This document shows positions 24,207 to 33,243 of a stretch of DNA of 64,000 bases, piece by piece. The translations under genes and the position numbers were made by a program. The notes under the pieces were generated by a model, which was not told the origin of the DNA, did no database searches, and saw only the letters and a program-made list of their open reading frames with translations. The number at the start of each line of letters is the position of its first letter. Position 1 is the first letter of the stretch. The stretch spans positions 1 to 64,000 of the forward strand of contig CAITEP010000029.1 of the NCBI GenBank assembly GCA_903891475.1, written 5' to 3'. Source of the stretch: an uncultured Mucilaginibacter sp. GTDB lineage: Bacteria > Bacteroidota > Bacteroidia > Sphingobacteriales > Sphingobacteriaceae.

Positions 24207-24974
24207 TTAATTTAAAAATTCAACTTCTTTGAAGCTAAACTCTAATTCTTTGCCATTATTGTTTATGACCAGTAACCCATTTTCTCTAACTGTTTTTAAA
24301 AATCCTTCAAATACCCCTTCCGTGGTTTTATAGAATCTTGCCTCATCCTTCCAATATAGTCGGTCAAGGTATTGTTTCCTTACAATGCTTTTATCTTTAG
24401 CTTTAAGCAACAAATAATTTTTTTCAATTTTACCGCAAATGTCAGCTAATATTGTTTTTAAATCATAATCCTGCAGTAATATTTGCTTTAATGAAATTGC
24501 CTTGGGCAAATAATCTGGAAATTTTTCCTGATTAATGTTTAACCCTAAGCCAATAATGGTACCTTTAATATCCATACCTTGCACTATGTTCTCTATTAAA
24601 ATACCACCTAATTTATAGTCATGATAATAAATATCATTTGGCCATTTTATTTTCAAACCATCCCCAAGTAGCGGATATAATGCGTCAAAAACGCCCAAAC
24701 TAACTGCCATGGTTAAGGCAAATTGATCAGTTAAAGGTAAAAATTCGGGTTTTAGGTAAATGCTAAATGTTAAATTTTTACCTTGCTCAGTAAACCATTT
24801 GTTTTGTTGCTGACCGCGACCAGCGAATTGGTTTTCTGCCATAATGACCGTGCCATCTATCAATGGCGTGGAATTTGACAGAAGTTTTTTAATATAATTA
24901 TTTGTTGAGTCAACTTCTTTTAATGTAAAAAAAATTTGTCCAACAAATAAGCACGAAAATATGTTATTTTGCAA
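24207..24974 (-). CDS. birA: Biotin--[acetyl-CoA-carboxylase] ligase
   Basis: A 255-residue enzyme that makes biotinyl-AMP and transfers biotin to carboxylases. LKEVDSTNNYIKKLL (about 18-32), the biotin-binding loop NQFAGRGQQQNKWFTEQGKN (about 48-67), KWPNDIYYHDYKLGGILIEN and GLGLNINQ are all visible. It lacks the N-terminal DNA-binding domain of E. coli BirA, so it is the enzyme-only form. It is divergent from rsfS with 45 bp between starts. Confidence 0.93.
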   Translation of the reverse strand: MQNNIFSCLFVGQIFFTLKEVDSTNNYIKKLLSNSTPLIDGTVIMAENQFAGRGQQQNKWFTEQGKNLTFSIYLKPEFLPLTDQFALTMAVSLGVFDALYPLLGDGLKIKWPNDIYYHDYKLGGILIENIVQGMDIKGTIIGLGLNINQEKFPDYLPKAISLKQILLQDYDLKTILADICGKIEKNYLLLKAKDKSIVRKQYLDRLYWKDEARFYKTTEGVFEGFLKTVRENGLLVINNNGKELEFSFKEVEFLN

Positions 24975-25019
24975 AGTGTTTTATTTAAACCCAAAATTGT
25001 TCAAAACTAATTCTTTTTG

Positions 25020-25394
25020 ATGGTAAAAAACAAAACTTCTAACGAATCTGCCTACATTTCGGAACTTGCTATATATGGCATACAAGAAAAAAAGGGAAAT
25101 GAGATTATAAGATTAGATCTTCGTAACATCTTCAGTTCGGTTGCCGATTATTTTGTAATCTGTCACGCCGAATCGGCTACTCAGGTAAAAGCAATAGCAA
25201 ATAGTATAGAGGACGAAATTTTTAAGGCAACTAAGCAGGAGCCATGGAGAAAAGAAGGCCTTGAATTTGGGGAATGGATATTGTTGGATTATATTGACGT
25301 TGTTGTACATGTTTTTAGAACGGATAAACGCGAATTTTACGGAATGGAAGAGTTATGGGGTGATGCCGAAATAAAATATTTTCAAAGCGCGTAA
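25020..25394 (+). CDS. rsfS: Ribosome silencing factor
   Basis: A 124-residue RsfS (DUF143/Iojap) protein, which binds ribosomal protein L14 and blocks subunit joining when nutrients are short. Signatures: IRLDLRNIFSSVADYFVICH, ATQVKAIANSIEDEI, PWRKEGLEFGEWILLDYIDV and VVHVFRTDKREFYGMEELW, typical to the end. ATG at 25020 is used; the frame also has a TTG one codon earlier. ftsH follows after about 77 bp, the normal Bacteroidetes arrangement. Confidence 0.95.
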   Translation: MVKNKTSNESAYISELAIYGIQEKKGNEIIRLDLRNIFSSVADYFVICHAESATQVKAIANSIEDEIFKATKQEPWRKEGLEFGEWILLDYIDVVVHVFRTDKREFYGMEELWGDAEIKYFQSA

Positions 25395-25471
25395 TTGTAG
25401 AGGGTATATTTAGCCCTAGATTAAATTTATTAAATTGTTAAACAAAGATCATCATTTTGATCTTAATTAAA

Positions 25472-27577
25472 ATGGAAGAAAAGAAATTGGAAAATCCAAA
25501 ACCGACTCGGAAAATACCGAATAAAAGACCTAATTCAAAAGCGCCAAAGCCAAATTTTATGTGGATTTATGCAGTAATAATTGCTGTTATATTAGGTGTT
25601 GGCATGCTTATGAATGTTGGTGGAGTAGCACAAACAACTTCGCAAACTTTTACAGAAACCATGTTGAAACAACATGACGTTGATAGGGTGGTAGCCTACA
25701 AAAATGGTGATTTGGTGGTAGCTCAGGTATATATAAAAAAGGAAAGCCTAAAAAAACCGCAGTATGCCAACGTTAGAAAAGATCCTCGTAATTTTAGCAT
25801 GAATCCTGCCGAAACGGTTCCTCAATATGAATTTACTGAGGCTACGTTTGAAAGCTTAAAGCAAACAATAACCGCTGCAGAAAAGGATTTTACAGATGCT
25901 GATAAAATTTCTATTAGTTACGAACAAACACATGAAAGCTTTTTTTCAGGCTGGTTGTTTCAAATGATTATGATGGCATTATTGCTGGTGGGTGTTTGGA
26001 TGTTCATTATGCGTCGTATGTCAGGAGGTGCCGGTGGAGGTGCCGGTGGTCAAATATTTAATATTGGCAAATCAAAAGCAACCTTATTTGATAAAGAAGC
26101 GCAAGTTTCAGTTACTTTTAATGATGTTGCCGGACTTGAAGAGGCTAAGCAAGAGGTAATGGAAATTGTTGATTTCCTAAAAAACCCTAAAAAATATACC
26201 AACCTTGGTGGCAAAATACCTAAAGGAGCTTTATTAATAGGCGCGCCAGGTACCGGTAAAACCTTATTAGCCAAAGCCGTAGCCGGTGAGGCGCATGTTC
26301 CTTTTTTCTCTTTATCAGGGTCTGATTTTGTGGAGATGTTTGTAGGAGTAGGAGCAAGTCGTGTACGCGATTTATTCCGTCAGGCTAAAGACAAAGCACC
26401 TTGTATTATCTTTATTGACGAGATTGACGCCATAGGTCGTGCGCGCGGAAAAAATAATATGGTAGGCGGTAATGATGAGCGCGAAAATACCCTCAATCAA
26501 TTACTGGTAGAGATGGATGGTTTTGGTACTGATTCAGGCATTATTATACTTGCTGCTACTAATAGACCCGATGTATTAGACTCCGCATTATTGCGCCCAG
26601 GACGTTTCGACAGGCAGGTGTCCATTGATAAACCAGATTTAATTGGTAGGGAACAAATATTTAAAGTACACTTGAAGCCAATTAAATTGGCAGATGGGGT
26701 TGATCCTAAAAAACTTTCCGCACAAACTCCGGGTTTTGCAGGTGCCGAAATTGCCAATGTTTGTAACGAAGCGGCTCTGATTGCCGCCAGGCATAACAAA
26801 GAGGCGGTTGACATGAAAGACTTTCAAGACGCGATTGACCGTGTAATTGGAGGCTTAGAAAAGAAAAATACTTTAATTACTCCCGAAGAAAAACGTGTGG
26901 TTGCCTATCATGAGGCTGGGCATGCTATTGCTGGGTGGTTCTTAGAGCATACAGACCCGTTGGTAAAAGTTTCCATTGTACCGCGTGGAGTAGCTGCATT
27001 GGGCTATGCGCAGTATTTGCCAAACGAACGGTTTTTGGTGGCTAAAGATGAGCTTTTTGATGATATGGTATTATCAATGGGGGGACGTGTTGCAGAAGAT
27101 ATAGTATTTGGGAAAATTACAACGGGTGCATTGAGTGATTTAGAACGCATTACACGTTTGGCTTACGGAATGGTGAAAATTTATGGAATGAATGATAAGG
27201 TAGGTAATGTGTCTTTTTATGATCCGCATGGCGAAAATCAATTTAATAAACCCTATTCTGATACCACTGCCGAATTAATTGACGCCGAGGTGCGTAATTT
27301 GGTTGATAATGTTTATAAAAGAACTACTGAATTGCTTACAAAGCACAGGGAAGGCTTAGAAAACGTTGCCCAAAAACTACTTGAGAAAGAAGTATTGTTT
27401 CAGTCTGATTTAGAACAAATATTAGGTAAACGCCCGTTTGAAAACCGCACAGCCTATGATAAGTTTGTTAACGGTCCCGATGTAGCGGAAGAAGCAAAGG
27501 GAACGGTTCTCGAGCCACAGGGCGACAGTCAACCAGCTGATATCAATGTTTCAGATTTAAATGAGCCAAATATATAG
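25472..27577 (+). CDS. ftsH: ATP-dependent zinc metalloprotease FtsH
   Basis: A 701-residue membrane-anchored AAA+ protease. ATG at 25472 ([14 protein letters not shown]) is chosen. Two transmembrane helices (about 28-48 and 165-185) bracket a periplasmic domain. The AAA module has Walker A GAPGTGKT (about 256-263), Walker [10 protein letters not shown], the pore loop [15 protein letters not shown], and the second region of homology [20 protein letters not shown]. The zinc site is HEAGH (480-484). It degrades misfolded membrane proteins and regulatory proteins. Complete length, about average for the phylum. Confidence 0.97.
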   Translation: MEEKKLENPKPTRKIPNKRPNSKAPKPNFMWIYAVIIAVILGVGMLMNVGGVAQTTSQTFTETMLKQHDVDRVVAYKNGDLVVAQVYIKKESLKKPQYANVRKDPRNFSMNPAETVPQYEFTEATFESLKQTITAAEKDFTDADKISISYEQTHESFFSGWLFQMIMMALLLVGVWMFIMRRMSGGAGGGAGGQIFNIGKSKATLFDKEAQVSVTFNDVAGLEEAKQEVMEIVDFLKNPKKYTNLGGKIPKGALLIGAPGTGKTLLAKAVAGEAHVPFFSLSGSDFVEMFVGVGASRVRDLFRQAKDKAPCIIFIDEIDAIGRARGKNNMVGGNDERENTLNQLLVEMDGFGTDSGIIILAATNRPDVLDSALLRPGRFDRQVSIDKPDLIGREQIFKVHLKPIKLADGVDPKKLSAQTPGFAGAEIANVCNEAALIAARHNKEAVDMKDFQDAIDRVIGGLEKKNTLITPEEKRVVAYHEAGHAIAGWFLEHTDPLVKVSIVPRGVAALGYAQYLPNERFLVAKDELFDDMVLSMGGRVAEDIVFGKITTGALSDLERITRLAYGMVKIYGMNDKVGNVSFYDPHGENQFNKPYSDTTAELIDAEVRNLVDNVYKRTTELLTKHREGLENVAQKLLEKEVLFQSDLEQILGKRPFENRTAYDKFVNGPDVAEEAKGTVLEPQGDSQPADINVSDLNEPNI

Positions 27578-27653
27578 TATTTTATAATTTTCAATAAGGT
27601 ATTATTTGGGCAAAAGCTTGACAAGGTTTTTGCCCAAATATTTTAAACAGGCA

Positions 27654-28292
27654 ATGAGGGATATTACTACTTCAAAAGAAAAGTTGCTAAAAAAAATACG
27701 AAAGGCACTGCTCGAAAAGCGGGACAATCCTTATCCTTATCTGGAAGATTTACCTCATTATGCTCCCCCCAACGAATCATTAGAAGAATTATTTGCAAAA
27801 CAATTAACATCTATTTCTGGAAATTTTGTTTTTTGCGAAAACCAAGTACAGTTTATTGAAAACTTGCTTGGCCTTGCCGAAGAAAGAAAATGGCGTAAAA
27901 TTTATTGCTGGGAGACTAACCTACAGCAAATATTGAGCGATTATGAATTTCCATATTTCGAGACTGATAAGAACTTTGAAAATGCCGAGGTTGGTTTTAC
28001 ACTTTGCGAAGCTTTGATAGCGCGCAATGGCAGTATACTGCTCTCGAGCGCAAATATGTCAGGTAGGCGTTTGAGCATTTATCCACCTGTACATATTGTG
28101 TTGGCTTATACCTCGCAACTGGTTTTGGATTTAAAAGATGGCTTTAACCTGATAAAAGAAAAATACCAAAAGGATTACCCTTCCATGATCTGTACCGTAA
28201 CCGGGCCAAGCCGTACCGCCGATATTGAAAAAACACTAGTGCTGGGGGCGCACGGCCCTAAAGAACTTTTTGTTTTCTTATTAGATGGGTAA
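27654..28292 (+). CDS. LUD domain protein LutC/YkgG
   Basis: A protein of about 212 residues of the LutC family, a part of the lactate-oxidising LutABC system in other bacteria. The start at ATG 27654 (MRDITTSKEKLLKKIRKAL) is preferred over a TTG 16 codons upstream. The family pattern is in the C-terminal half: EVGFTLCEALIARNGSILLSS, IYPPVHIVLAYTSQLVLDL, and MICTVTGPSRTADIEKTLVLGAHGPKEL. No lutA or lutB lies next to it. It follows ftsH by 76 bp and may be co-transcribed. Confidence 0.88.
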   Translation: MRDITTSKEKLLKKIRKALLEKRDNPYPYLEDLPHYAPPNESLEELFAKQLTSISGNFVFCENQVQFIENLLGLAEERKWRKIYCWETNLQQILSDYEFPYFETDKNFENAEVGFTLCEALIARNGSILLSSANMSGRRLSIYPPVHIVLAYTSQLVLDLKDGFNLIKEKYQKDYPSMICTVTGPSRTADIEKTLVLGAHGPKELFVFLLDG

Positions 28293-28361
28293 ATCTATAA
28301 ACAGCTTTTCCTCAAATTAAATCCGCCCCTTTTTTCTAAAAAAACATATCTAATAGTTGAC

Positions 28362-28384
28362 AAATGCTAAAATAATTAGCATTT
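28362..28384 (+). promoter_or_regulatory. Hairpin directly before the radical SAM gene
   Basis: AAATGCTAA and TTAGCATTT form a 9-bp stem with a five-base loop, followed by five T and GTTTT, ending seven bases before the ATG at 28392. It may terminate the ftsH-lutC transcript. If the radical SAM gene is transcribed through it, it would sit at its ribosome entry site. Confidence 0.5.
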
Positions 28385-28391
28385 TTGTTTT

Positions 28392-29462
28392 ATGCTTCAT
28401 GAATTAAATACCGATTTTTTTAAGGGACGTGGAGCCCAGCAAAATACCCATAACAAATTTTTAAAAAATAAGTATGTTTCGGAGCATATTGAAGGGCTGG
28501 ATATTCCTTTTATTGAAAATTCAAATACTCGGTTTTTTGAGGAGAGCCCAAAAAAAATTGTAAGTGAAAGTAACAGTCCCGACTTAGCTCATATGTTCTC
28601 TATCAACCCATATCAGGGTTGCGAGCACGGTTGCGTTTATTGTTACGCACGCAATTCGCATGAGTATTATGGCTTTAGTGCCGGACTTGATTTTGAGCGA
28701 AACATTGTTGTAAAACGGAATGCTCCTGTGTTGCTGGAGCAATATTTTAATAAAAAAAATTATAATCCAGTTTGCATCATGCTTTCGGGCAATACAGATT
28801 GCTACCAACCTATTGAACGACAGCTAAAAATTACCCGGTCATTATTGCAGCTATTCCTAAGGTACCGTAACCCTGTAAGCATTATCACTAAAAATAATAT
28901 CATTCTGCGCGATATTGATATTTTAACAGAACTTGCTTCCTTAGGATTGGTTCATGTTAATTTATCAATCACAACTTTGGACGAGCAGCTTCGGCAAAAG
29001 CTAGAGCCGCGTACCGTTACTGCATCTGGCAGATTATCAGTAATTGAGAAACTAGCCGAAAAAGGAATACCTGTACGTGTTATGACTGCGCCAATTATTC
29101 CTGGACTAAACAGCAATGAAATTCCTGCCATTGTAGAGGCTGCTGTCAATAGAGGGGCTTTGGATGCTGCTTTTACTATTGTTAGACTGAATGGTAGCAT
29201 TGCAGAACTATTTACCGACTGGATTATAAAAGCATTCCCAAATAAGGCGGATAAGGTGCTTAACATGATACGCTCATGCCATGATGGTGAGCTAAACGAT
29301 AGCAAATTTGGGCGGCGTATTGCCGGTGATGGTAAGGTAGCCGAATCAATACATCAACTTTTTAAAATGGCTAGTAATAAGTTTTTGGCTGATAAAAAAA
29401 TGCCACCAATGAACTATAACCTCTTTGTACCAAAAGGTGGTAGGCAAACCACTTTATTTTAA
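28392..29462 (+). CDS. Radical SAM protein, SplB/PA0069-like
   Basis: A 356-residue radical SAM enzyme of the Rv2578c/PA0069 family, related to spore photoproduct lyase. The cluster motif is in NPYQGCEHGCVYCYARNSHE (CxxxCxxC, about 75-94), followed by IMLSGNTDCYQPIERQLKIT and the TIM-barrel strands NPVSIITKNN, VHVNLSITTLDEQL, LEPRT, GIPVRVMTAPIIPGLN. Substrate unknown; the family is often linked to DNA repair by analogy only. Single gene, converging with the FKBP gene at 29525 and sharing a terminator. Confidence 0.88.
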   Translation: MLHELNTDFFKGRGAQQNTHNKFLKNKYVSEHIEGLDIPFIENSNTRFFEESPKKIVSESNSPDLAHMFSINPYQGCEHGCVYCYARNSHEYYGFSAGLDFERNIVVKRNAPVLLEQYFNKKNYNPVCIMLSGNTDCYQPIERQLKITRSLLQLFLRYRNPVSIITKNNIILRDIDILTELASLGLVHVNLSITTLDEQLRQKLEPRTVTASGRLSVIEKLAEKGIPVRVMTAPIIPGLNSNEIPAIVEAAVNRGALDAAFTIVRLNGSIAELFTDWIIKAFPNKADKVLNMIRSCHDGELNDSKFGRRIAGDGKVAESIHQLFKMASNKFLADKKMPPMNYNLFVPKGGRQTTLF

Positions 29463-29478
29463 ATATTGGCAAAAAAAA

Positions 29479-29507
29479 ATCCCGACTAAATTCAATTAAC
29501 CGGGATT
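29479..29507. terminator. Bidirectional terminator
   Basis: AATCCCG and CGGGATT flank 15 bases between convergent genes, with A run on the left and AT-rich DNA on the right. Confidence 0.6.
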
Positions 29508-29524
29508 ATAAAAAGTATGTTTCC

Positions 29525-30490
29525 TTAATTTTTCTTAACTATCTTTTTTTTAACTGGTGTTTTTACAACAGGCTTAGCAACTACTGCTGTTGCAGGGTGC
29601 TTAATTGGCTTAATTTTAACCAATTCAACGTCAAATATTAACGTACTAAATGGTTTTATACCATCTCCCATTCCTTGTGAGCCATATCCCAGATCTGAAG
29701 GAATTATAAATGTAGCTTTTGAGCCCTCGTTTAAAAGTAATAAGCCTTCATCCCAACCAGGTATTACCTTACCCATACCAACATTTACTTGTAAAGGTTC
29801 ATAAGGTCTGGCTTCATTGAAAATACCAGCACTTTTAGCTACATCAGGCAAGCTTGTATCAAAAAATTTGTCATCAGTAGTTCGGCCAGCATAATTTACA
29901 AGTAAGGTATCGCCTTTTAAAGGTTTTGGCTTAGTAGAAGCTTTGGTAATAAAATATTTTAAACCACTAGCTGTAGTATTTACCACCCATTTATGGTCAG
30001 CAATGTATTTGGCAGCATCAGCACTTTCTAAAGCTTTAATTTTTGCTATTTGAGCATCTCTTTCTGCCATGGCCTCTTGTAATGTTTGCTCTTTTAGTAT
30101 TTTAATTACCATTATAAGGTTACTTCCTTTAGGGAAAAAGGCAGGTCTCACATTATCATGCCCCTTAAAAAGGGTATCGGTAGGTATTTTAATAATGCTA
30201 CTATCGCCCACAGTTAATAGGGGCAAAATTTCCATTAAATCCGCTATATTTTGTGAAGGTTGAATTTGCGCCTGCACAGGGCTTCCCATTTGGTAAGTAC
30301 TACGCAAAACAGAATCCTTATCGGTTTTTTCAATAAAATTAAATGTGATGACATCATTCAATTTAAGTTTGGGCCCGGCGTTTGGAGTATAAATATGATA
30401 CAATGCCCCTTTAGGAGTTGTCTGAAAATCGCCTTGAGCCTTTGCTTGAATAGCAACTATGAAAGCAATAAAAATTAGTAAATACTTCAT
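29525..30490 (-). CDS. Secreted double-domain FKBP-type peptidyl-prolyl isomerase
   Basis: A 321-residue protein with signal peptide KYLLIFIAFIVAIQAKAQ. It has two FKBP-like halves: a degenerate N-terminal one (about 30-130, LKLNDVITFNFIEKTDKDSV ... GSNLIMVIKI) and a canonical C-terminal one (about 165-285) with KGDTLLVNYAGRTTDDKFFD, IPGWDEGLLLLNEGSKATFI and PSDLGYGSQGMGDGIKPFST. The tail is Lys-rich (VKTPVKKKIVKKN). It presumably folds periplasmic or outer-membrane proteins. The gene at 30541 is a paralogue; a terminator lies between them. Confidence 0.92.
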   Translation of the reverse strand: MKYLLIFIAFIVAIQAKAQGDFQTTPKGALYHIYTPNAGPKLKLNDVITFNFIEKTDKDSVLRSTYQMGSPVQAQIQPSQNIADLMEILPLLTVGDSSIIKIPTDTLFKGHDNVRPAFFPKGSNLIMVIKILKEQTLQEAMAERDAQIAKIKALESADAAKYIADHKWVVNTTASGLKYFITKASTKPKPLKGDTLLVNYAGRTTDDKFFDTSLPDVAKSAGIFNEARPYEPLQVNVGMGKVIPGWDEGLLLLNEGSKATFIIPSDLGYGSQGMGDGIKPFSTLIFDVELVKIKPIKHPATAVVAKPVVKTPVKKKIVKKN

Positions 30491-30497
30491 GTTTAAT

Positions 30498-30528
30498 AAA
30501 AAAGGCCTTCCGGCTAAGCCCGGAAGGT
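30498..30528 (-). terminator. Terminator between the two FKBP genes
   Basis: CCTTCCGGG pairs with CCGGAAGG around a short loop; on the minus strand a T run follows, so most transcripts of the upstream gene should end here. Confidence 0.7.
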
Positions 30529-30540
30529 ATAATTAAATTT

Positions 30541-31515
30541 TTATTTTCTGGTTGGTGATGCTTGTTGCCCAGTCATTGGTATCACTACAGGCTTAGGCGC
30601 ATTTGGGTTTGGATGAATAATATCTACCAACTCAACATCAAATACCAATGGAGTAAAGCCTGGAACTTGTTGGAAACCTTGATCACCATAACCTATACTT
30701 GAAGGTAATATAAAGGTTGCTTTCGCTCCTTTTGCTAATAAAGGCATTGCCTCATTCCAGCCTTTTATCATGCCTTGTATACCAACAGCAAATTTAACTG
30801 GCTTATAAGGATTTTGCGGGTTTAAAGGCATTTTGGCTTTTTGCAAATCAGCTTTAACGTTTGAATCAAAAATCTTTCCATTTAAAAATTTACCGGTGTA
30901 ATATACTGCCACAGTATCGCCATTGGCTGCTTTTTCTCCAACACCTTCTTTGTTTATTATATATTGCAAACCAGAAGCAGTTGTGGTTAATTTAAGATTG
31001 TTATCTGACACATATTTTTTAATTTTTATTGGCTCCTGTTTCCTCATTTCATCAGTTTGTGTTTTAACATAAGCATCAATGCGATCTCTGAAATTTTGAT
31101 CAGTCAGATTGCCTTTTGAAAGGGCTTTTTCAACTTTAATGTAATAATTTATATATTTTCCTTTAAAAGGAGGCCTTGGCGCACCTTTGGCAAGGTTAGA
31201 GTCGATATTGGTTTTAATAATCACACTATCACCATCTGCAAGGTATTTTAAAGCGGAGATAACATCGCCTTTGCTTTGTCCTTTTCGTACCAGCATAAAT
31301 GAAGGATGACCAAGTTCATAAGTGCTGAATAGTACAGAATCCCCATCGGTTTTGGCAACTACATTTAAGCTTACAAAGTCGCCTTCTTTTAAGGTTGCAC
31401 CACCCTTATCAACAACTTTATTGTATAATAAACCACCATCACCATTTTTAAAACCACCATTGCAACTCGCTAATCCAAAAGTGGCAAGTGCTAAAAACAT
31501 TAATTTTCTTTTCAT
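30541..31515 (-). CDS. FKBP-type peptidyl-prolyl isomerase lipoprotein
   Basis: A 324-residue protein with a lipobox (FGLASC, Cys18), so probably anchored to a membrane. Like its neighbour it has a degenerate N-terminal FKBP half (about 35-135) and a typical C-terminal half: NGDTVAVYYTGKFLNGKIFD, GMIKGWNEAMPLLAKGAKAT, PSSIGYGDQGFQQVPGFTPL. It starts one base after the stop of the DHH phosphoesterase gene. The two FKBP proteins share layout, so a tandem duplication is likely. Confidence 0.92.
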   Translation of the reverse strand: MKRKLMFLALATFGLASCNGGFKNGDGGLLYNKVVDKGGATLKEGDFVSLNVVAKTDGDSVLFSTYELGHPSFMLVRKGQSKGDVISALKYLADGDSVIIKTNIDSNLAKGAPRPPFKGKYINYYIKVEKALSKGNLTDQNFRDRIDAYVKTQTDEMRKQEPIKIKKYVSDNNLKLTTTASGLQYIINKEGVGEKAANGDTVAVYYTGKFLNGKIFDSNVKADLQKAKMPLNPQNPYKPVKFAVGIQGMIKGWNEAMPLLAKGAKATFILPSSIGYGDQGFQQVPGFTPLVFDVELVDIIHPNPNAPKPVVIPMTGQQASPTRK

Positions 31516-31516
31516 T

Positions 31517-32527
31517 TTATTGTGTTAACAGATTTTTATATTTGGGTAATATTAATTTAAATTGATTTATTGTTTCTTGCAATGAATAATCGGATAATCC
31601 TCCGGCTGCATTTCTATGTCCTCCACCGCCAAAGTAATTTTTACATATTTCATTAGCCGGAAACGTTCCTTTTGATCGTAATGATAGCTTTACCCTGTCG
31701 GTACGTTCTACAAAAAAAGCAGCCAAGTTTACCCCTGCAATTGATAGGCCATAATTTACAATGCCTTCTGTATCTCCGGTATTTATGTCAAATTGTTCTA
31801 ATTCCTCTTTAGTAACTGAAATTATCGCAGTATTATATTCATAAAGTACTTCCAACTTGTTAAACAGGCAATTACCTAAAAATCTAAGACGATTTTCGGA
31901 GGTATTGTCATATATCAAATCGTAAATTAAATAATTAACGGCTCCCGCGTCTATCAGGTCCGCGGTAATACGATGCACAGCCGATGTGGTATTAGGCAAG
32001 CAAAACGAAGCCGAGTCGGTTAAAATGCCAGCATATAGGCAGGTAGCCACTTCTTTGTTAATATGGGCTTTATCGTTTAAAATTTCTACAATAAAGGTAT
32101 AAATCAACTGCGCTGTTGCACAAGCTTTTATATCCCAGTACCTAAAATCATCAAAGCTTTCGGGCTCCAAATGATGGTCAATCATTATTTTTTTTGCCTT
32201 GCTTTTAGCAACCAATGGTTCCATTTGGTTAATTCGGCTTAAGGCGTTAAAGTCTAAACAAAAAATAGCATCTGCTTCGGCTATTAAGTTATAAGCTTGT
32301 TCAACTTGCTCGGTAAAAACAATTACATGCTCGTTACCTGGCATCCAGCTTAAGTTTGCAGGATAGTCGGTTGGGCTAATTACCGTTATGTGGTGATTGA
32401 ACTGTATTAAATAATTGTATAAGCCTAGTGATGAGCCCATAGCATCGCCATCAGGTTTATGATGGGTAGTAATTACTATTTTTAAGGGCTGCGCTAAAAA
32501 TTGTACAAGCGAGGCTTTATTTAACAT
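31517..32527 (-). CDS. nrnA: DHH family phosphoesterase (NrnA-like)
   Basis: A 336-residue DHH/DHHA1 protein of the NrnA type, which degrades nanoRNA and can dephosphorylate 3'-phosphoadenosine 5'-phosphate (pAp), a by-product of sulfate assimilation. Motifs: ITTHHKPDGDAMGSSLGLYN (about 19-38), CLDFNALSRI, the DHH box KIMIDHHLEPESFDD, GILTDSASFCLPNTTSA, and the DHHA1 glycine-rich NYFGGGGHRNAAGG near the C-terminus. Complete. First gene of a transcript with the lipoprotein FKBP. Confidence 0.92.
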   Translation of the reverse strand: MLNKASLVQFLAQPLKIVITTHHKPDGDAMGSSLGLYNYLIQFNHHITVISPTDYPANLSWMPGNEHVIVFTEQVEQAYNLIAEADAIFCLDFNALSRINQMEPLVAKSKAKKIMIDHHLEPESFDDFRYWDIKACATAQLIYTFIVEILNDKAHINKEVATCLYAGILTDSASFCLPNTTSAVHRITADLIDAGAVNYLIYDLIYDNTSENRLRFLGNCLFNKLEVLYEYNTAIISVTKEELEQFDINTGDTEGIVNYGLSIAGVNLAAFFVERTDRVKLSLRSKGTFPANEICKNYFGGGGHRNAAGGLSDYSLQETINQFKLILPKYKNLLTQ

Positions 32528-32597
32528 CTATTTTTAAAAGAAATGCAAAGCTAAATAAATTAATTAAATAAGGTAAACTAAATTAATACCTAAAACC

Positions 32598-32628
32598 TTT
32601 AGGTTTTAAATGTAAAAAGCTACTTTTG
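32598..32628 (+). promoter_or_regulatory. Promoter of ndk
   Basis: TACTTTTG (32621-32628) matches TAnnTTTG; TTTA at 32598-32601 lies 19 bp upstream. The leader would be about 85 bases. Confidence 0.5.
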
Positions 32629-32721
32629 CGCCAAAATTAAGCGTGTGAAGTATTGCGATCTATAAGCTTTAATACTCATTGCATACTTGATAAAAATTTT
32701 AATTAAATAATTCACAGGATT

Positions 32722-33138
32722 ATGAGCAACAAAACATTTACCATGATTAAGCCCGATGCGGTAGCAAATGGGCATATTGGTGCAATTTTAGACCATATTA
32801 TTAAGGGTGGTTTTAAAATTACTGCCATGAAATACACTTATTTGACAGAACAGAAAGCTGGTCAGTTTTATGAAGTGCATAAAGCAAGGCCTTTTTATGG
32901 CGAATTGGTTGAATTTATGTCTTCAGGCCCAATTGTAGCGGCTATTTTAGAAAAAGACAACGCTGTGGAAGATTTCAGAAAGCTAATTGGTGCTACCGAT
33001 CCGGCTAAAGCCGATAAAGGGACTATCCGTAACCTTTTTGCACAATCTATCAGTGCCAACGCTATTCATGGTTCTGATTCTGATGAAAATGCTGCTATTG
33101 AAGGTAGTTTCTTTTTCTCTTCACTAGAAAAATTCTAA
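32722..33138 (+). CDS. ndk: Nucleoside-diphosphate kinase
   Basis: A 138-residue Ndk balancing nucleoside triphosphates. It shows [19 protein letters not shown] at the N-terminus, [20 protein letters not shown] (about 50-69), [19 protein letters not shown] and the active-site histidine in [12 protein letters not shown] (about 113-124). Length and sequence are standard. A promoter and terminator make it a single-gene unit. Confidence 0.97.
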   Translation: MSNKTFTMIKPDAVANGHIGAILDHIIKGGFKITAMKYTYLTEQKAGQFYEVHKARPFYGELVEFMSSGPIVAAILEKDNAVEDFRKLIGATDPAKADKGTIRNLFAQSISANAIHGSDSDENAAIEGSFFFSSLEKF

Positions 33139-33145
33139 TTCCATG

Positions 33146-33183
33146 CAGGTCAAATAGCACTTAGTTGTTTGACCTGTATTTTT
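33146..33183 (+). terminator. Terminator of ndk
   Basis: CAGGTCAAA and TTTGACCTG form a perfect 9-bp stem, followed by TATTTTT. Confidence 0.8.
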
Positions 33184-33243
33184 ACGCTACTTAATTATTT
33201 CTTTTTGAACGATTTCAAATCGCAGAAATATAATTCCTCCAAG

